64,000 bases of DNA from JAMLHH01 sp037189845 (lineage in GTDB: Bacteria; Bacteroidota; Bacteroidia; Chitinophagales; JADIYW01): positions 716,041 to 780,040 of the forward strand of contig JBBCIS010000001.1 of assembly GCA_037189845.1 (NCBI GenBank), written 5' to 3'. Position numbers and translations under genes: made by a program. The notes below the pieces were generated by a model. That model worked only from the letters and a program-made list of their open reading frames with translations, searched no databases and was not told where the DNA came from. Shown one piece after another: positions 60,824 to 64,000 of the stretch. Position 1 is the first letter of the stretch. The number at the start of each line of letters is the position of its first letter.

Positions 60824-62383
60824 ATGTCAGAAGAACAGAAAAGAATATTGGAGCAGCAGCTTTGGAATATAGCCAATACATTACGGGGGAAAATGAACGC
60901 GGACGAGTTTCGAGATTATATTCTGGGCTTTATTTTCTATAAATATCTGGCTGAGAAAATGGAACTCTATGCCAATTCTATCTTAAAGCAGGATAATATT
61001 CAGTTCAGAGATATACAGGAGCATACAGCAGAAGGACAGGAGTATATCGAAGCTATCAGAGAAGAATCACTGGAGATTTTAGGCTATTTCCTGAAACCAT
61101 CTGAACTGTTCAGTGAGATTGCCAAAAGAGGGAATAGCGATAGCAATACATTTATATTGGAAGATTTACAGAAAATTCTGACTAATATCCAGTTGAGTAC
61201 AATGGGTACACAGAGCGAGGAAGACTTTGATAATCTGTTTGAAGATATGGACCTCAACAGTACGAAGCTGGGGAAAACTGCTGAGGCACGGAATGCCCTT
61301 ATTGCTAAAGTGCTGGCACATCTGGATGAAATTGATTTCAAATTAGAGCATACAGAGCTGGATGTATTGGGAGATGCCTATGAATATCTGATTGGTCAGT
61401 TTGCCAGTGGTGCAGGTAAAAAAGCAGGTGAATTTTATACACCTCAGGAAGTTTCAAAAATACTGGCTAAAATAGTCACTACCGGAAAAAATAGATTAAA
61501 ATCAGTCTATGACCCGACATGTGGCTCGGGTTCTTTGTTGCTACGGGTTGCCCGAGAGGTGAAAGATGTCAATAACTTCTACGGGCAGGAAATGAACCGT
61601 ACTACCTACAATCTTGCCCGGATGAATATGATACTTCACGGAGTACATTACCGGAAGTTCGATATCAAGCAGGAAGATACGCTGGAGCATCCGCAACATC
61701 TGAATGACATGCCTTTCGAGGCAATAGTGGCCAACCCTCCGTTCTCAGCGAACTGGAGTGCCAATCCTTTGTTCCTGACAGACGACCGTTTCAGTCAATA
61801 CGGGAAATTAGCTCCTGCAAGCAAAGCCGACTTTGCATTTGTACAGCATATGATTTACCATCTGGCAGAAAATGGTGTCATGGCAGTAGTATTACCGCAC
61901 GGAGTATTATTTCGTGGTGCAGCCGAGCAGCATATTCGCAAATATCTCATCGAACAGAAAAATTATCTGGATGCAGTGATTGGTCTGCCTGCCAATATTT
62001 TCTACGGTACGAGTATTCCGACATGTATTCTGGTGTTCAAAAAATGCAGGGAAACACCCGATAATATCTTATTCATTGATGCAAGTAAGGAATTTGAAAA
62101 AGTGAAAAATCAGAATATGCTTCGTGAAGAGCATATCGAAAAAATCATTGACACTTTCCGTAACAGAACTGTTATAGAAAAATATAGTCACCTCGCTACT
62201 TTGAAAGAAGTGGAGGAAAATGATTTTAATCTGAACATTCCCCGCTATGTGGACACTTTCGAAGCTGAAGAAGAAATAGATATCCAGGCGGTCATGGCAG
62301 AAATCAAATCTCTGGAAGCCAAACGTGCCGAACTGGATAAAGAAATAGAAGTGTATTTCAAGGAATTGGGATTGGTTTTTTAG
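60824..62383 (+). CDS. hsdM: Type I restriction-modification DNA methyltransferase, M subunit
   Basis: A 519-residue HsdM. The N-terminal helical domain has LWNIANTLRGKMNADEFRDYILGFIFYKYL; the methyltransferase has AGEFYTPQEVSKILAKIV, motif I DPTCGSGSLLL from D230 and motif IV NPPF at N304-F307, showing N6-adenine specificity. The C-terminal helix (AEIKSLEAKRAELDKEIEVYFKELGL) contacts HsdS. HsdM, with HsdS, protects self DNA and with HsdR cleaves foreign DNA. The operon continues with dinD and hsdS; hsdR is outside the window. Confidence 0.95.
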   Translation: MSEEQKRILEQQLWNIANTLRGKMNADEFRDYILGFIFYKYLAEKMELYANSILKQDNIQFRDIQEHTAEGQEYIEAIREESLEILGYFLKPSELFSEIAKRGNSDSNTFILEDLQKILTNIQLSTMGTQSEEDFDNLFEDMDLNSTKLGKTAEARNALIAKVLAHLDEIDFKLEHTELDVLGDAYEYLIGQFASGAGKKAGEFYTPQEVSKILAKIVTTGKNRLKSVYDPTCGSGSLLLRVAREVKDVNNFYGQEMNRTTYNLARMNMILHGVHYRKFDIKQEDTLEHPQHLNDMPFEAIVANPPFSANWSANPLFLTDDRFSQYGKLAPASKADFAFVQHMIYHLAENGVMAVVLPHGVLFRGAAEQHIRKYLIEQKNYLDAVIGLPANIFYGTSIPTCILVFKKCRETPDNILFIDASKEFEKVKNQNMLREEHIEKIIDTFRNRTVIEKYSHLATLKEVEENDFNLNIPRYVDTFEAEEEIDIQAVMAEIKSLEAKRAELDKEIEVYFKELGLVF

Positions 62384-62404
62384 TGATAAAATAAATCCTC
62401 AATT

Positions 62405-63241
62405 ATGAAGTCAGAAGAAATAAAACAACTTTTTGAGCAATTTGAAGCCGCAGCTTCTGAATTGGAAAACATAGAATGTTGGAGCGCCAGGGATTTACAA
62501 TCCTTATTAGGTTATAGCAAATGGGAAAACTTTGAAAAGGTAATTCAAAAAGCAAAGGATGCTTGTAGAAACGCTGGTGAAGAAATTACATACCATTTTC
62601 CTGACATCAGGAAGATGGTACCAATAGGCTCAGGCGCTGAAAAAGAGATAGATGATATTTTACTCACTCGCTACGCTTGTTATTTGATTGCTCAAAACGG
62701 TGATAGTCGTAAGCAGGAGATTGCTTTTGCTCAAAACTATTTTGCAGTACAAACCCGCAGGGCGGAGTTGGTAGAACAGCGGTTATTGGAATATGAGCAG
62801 GTAAAAGCCAGAGAAAAACTAAGTCAGACAGAAAAACAACTTTCGGGAATTCTCTACGAAAGAGGTGTAGATAGTCAGGGATTTGCAATCATCAGAAGTA
62901 AAGGCGACCAGGCTTTATTCAGGCTCAATACTCAAACGTTGAAAAAGAAAATGGGTGTACCCGATAGCAGGCCTGTTGCGGATTTTCTTCCGACTATCAG
63001 TATAAAGGCAAAAGATTTAGCTGCTGAAATGACTGGATTGAATGTGCTAACCAAAGACTTGTCTGGTCAGAGTAAAATCGAAAAAGAGCACATAGATAAT
63101 AATCAGGCAGTGCGGGACATGCTCACTAAGCGAGGAATTATTCCCGAAAATCTTCCACCGGCAGAAGATGTCAAAAAGCTTCAACGCAAGCTGGACAGCG
63201 ACGAGAAAAAACTTTTAAAAGAGAATAAGAAGAAAGTGTAA
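62405..63241 (+). CDS. dinD: DNA damage-inducible protein D family
   Basis: A 278-residue protein with the DinD/BRO-N-like N-terminus (WSARDLQSLLGYSKWENFEKVIQKAKDAC, then LTRYACYLIAQNGDSRKQEIAFAQNYFAVQTR) and the long helical C-terminal half rich in Lys/Glu. E. coli DinD inhibits RecA-mediated strand exchange. Genes of this family often sit inside type I RM operons. Here it is between hsdM (21 bases) and hsdS (61 bases), and is therefore probably co-regulated with the RM system; it may temper recombination at RM-cut DNA. Confidence 0.92.
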   Translation: MKSEEIKQLFEQFEAAASELENIECWSARDLQSLLGYSKWENFEKVIQKAKDACRNAGEEITYHFPDIRKMVPIGSGAEKEIDDILLTRYACYLIAQNGDSRKQEIAFAQNYFAVQTRRAELVEQRLLEYEQVKAREKLSQTEKQLSGILYERGVDSQGFAIIRSKGDQALFRLNTQTLKKKMGVPDSRPVADFLPTISIKAKDLAAEMTGLNVLTKDLSGQSKIEKEHIDNNQAVRDMLTKRGIIPENLPPAEDVKKLQRKLDSDEKKLLKENKKKV

Positions 63242-63302
63242 TAATTTTAATCTCAAAGGCAAAAGCTTTGGGATTAAAATATCCTTAATGTAAATTAGCT
63301 GA

Positions 63303-64000
63303 ATGGCTGATGTTACTAAGGCTCAAAATTCAAATTCTACAATCCCTAATGTTCGGTTTCCCGAATTTTCAGAATCTTGGAAATCAATGAGATTAGGAGA
63401 AGTTGGAGATGTGAAAATGTGCAAGCGAATTTTCAATGATGAAACTTCACCAGCGGGAGAAATTCCTTTTTTCAAAATTGGTTCATTTGGAAAAGTAGCT
63501 GATGCATTCATTTCTAGAGAACTATATTTAGATTACAGAAAAAGATTTTCATTCCCTAAGAAAGGTGATATTTTGATTTCTGCTGCTGGTACAATTGGTA
63601 GAACAGTTGTGTATGAAGGTGAAGATGCCTATTATCAAGATTCTAATATTGTATGGATTGATAATGATAATACAAAAGTTAGCAATAAATTTTTATTCTA
63701 TGTCCTAGGAATCGTTAAATACAACACAGAGGGCGGAACTATACAACGATTGTATAATAATATCTTGAAATCAACAGAATTTAGCAGTCCTTCAATTTTA
63801 GAACAATCTAAAATAGCCAACTTCTTATCATTGATAGATACTCGCATTCAAACTCAAAGCAAAATACTACTACATTACCAATCACTAATTGAAAATCTCA
63901 GAAACGATATTTTTACACGAAAACTACGATTTCTGGGAGAAAACAATAGTGTTTTTCCTGATTGGACGGGAAAAGAGATTGGAGATGTACTGAAAATTGG
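63303..64000 (+). CDS. hsdS: Type I restriction-modification specificity subunit (3' end outside window)
   Basis: The first 232 codons of HsdS. VRFPEFSESWKSMRLGEVGDV is the usual TRD1 entry, followed by a recognition domain (KMCKRIFNDETSPAGEIPFFKIG, PKKGDILISAAGTIGRTVVY, DSNIVWIDND) and the central coiled region ILEQSKIANFLSLIDTRIQTQSKILLHYQSLI. A second WTGKEIGDVLKIG entry begins at about 63960. It sets the bipartite recognition sequence of the RM complex. No stop is seen before the window end. Confidence 0.93.
   Translation, partial: MADVTKAQNSNSTIPNVRFPEFSESWKSMRLGEVGDVKMCKRIFNDETSPAGEIPFFKIGSFGKVADAFISRELYLDYRKRFSFPKKGDILISAAGTIGRTVVYEGEDAYYQDSNIVWIDNDNTKVSNKFLFYVLGIVKYNTEGGTIQRLYNNILKSTEFSSPSILEQSKIANFLSLIDTRIQTQSKILLHYQSLIENLRNDIFTRKLRFLGENNSVFPDWTGKEIGDVLKI

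Noticed and set aside
1..64000. CRISPR arrays, rRNA, tRNA or a replication origin
   Set aside because: No regularly spaced repeats, no tRNA-like T-arm in gaps, no rRNA motifs and no clusters of DnaA boxes were noticed on reading through; small or atypical RNAs cannot be excluded.

Overview
The window looks like chromosomal DNA of a free-living member of the Bacteroidota (Cytophagales- or Chitinophagales-like; the genus cannot be fixed from sequence alone). The signs are type IX secretion C-terminal sorting domains, a SusC-like TonB receptor followed by a DUF4249 lipoprotein, PorT-type barrels, a TamL-like Omp85 lipoprotein, futalosine-route menaquinone synthesis (MqnB), a bacillithiol-linked YtxJ protein, promoters of the TTTG / TAnnTTTG type and weak ribosome binding sites. 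No rRNA, tRNA or CRISPR array was seen.

Layout. 1-27 kb is ordinary core genome: the end of an OmpA-type protein, Nudix, ElaA, QueD and MqnB, two family-2 glycosyltransferases, AceK, the Mpl ligase, a small lipoprotein with YtxJ, LipA, small secreted proteins, HemA and a HemC-HemD fusion, Fmt, an old-yellow-enzyme homologue, a TonB receptor with its DUF4249 partner, and two tandem PF10118 hydrolases. From 27.3 to 36.8 kb lies an accessory island: almost all genes face the minus strand, with decayed IS1182-like transposases, broken PorT and CPCC genes, an AT-rich acyltransferase, and long imperfect palindromes directly downstream of genes in a cassette-like pattern. From 37.1 to 41.2 kb is a four-gene aromatic amino acid operon (prephenate dehydratase, aminotransferase, prephenate dehydrogenase, DAHP synthase-chorismate mutase) preceded by what reads as a complete Phe/Tyr transcription attenuator. 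From 41.4 to 56.5 kb come large surface and secreted proteins with a SpoU methyltransferase and TamL. HemB, a serine hydrolase and small stress or regulatory genes follow, and the window ends in a type I restriction-modification operon (hsdM, dinD, start of hsdS).

How the genes work together. HemA, HemC-HemD and HemB cover the steps from glutamyl-tRNA to uroporphyrinogen III apart from HemL. The aromatic operon joins the first shikimate-pathway enzyme to both terminal branches, so one leader sensing charged tRNA-Phe and tRNA-Tyr would control entry and exit together. The main results of the hunt are that attenuator (37099-37209), the pair of homologous palindromic elements in the island (34365-34494 and 35491-35624), a 28-base perfect palindrome ahead of a PF10118 gene, and a signal peptide that seems to have been built from a noncoding repeat (47533).
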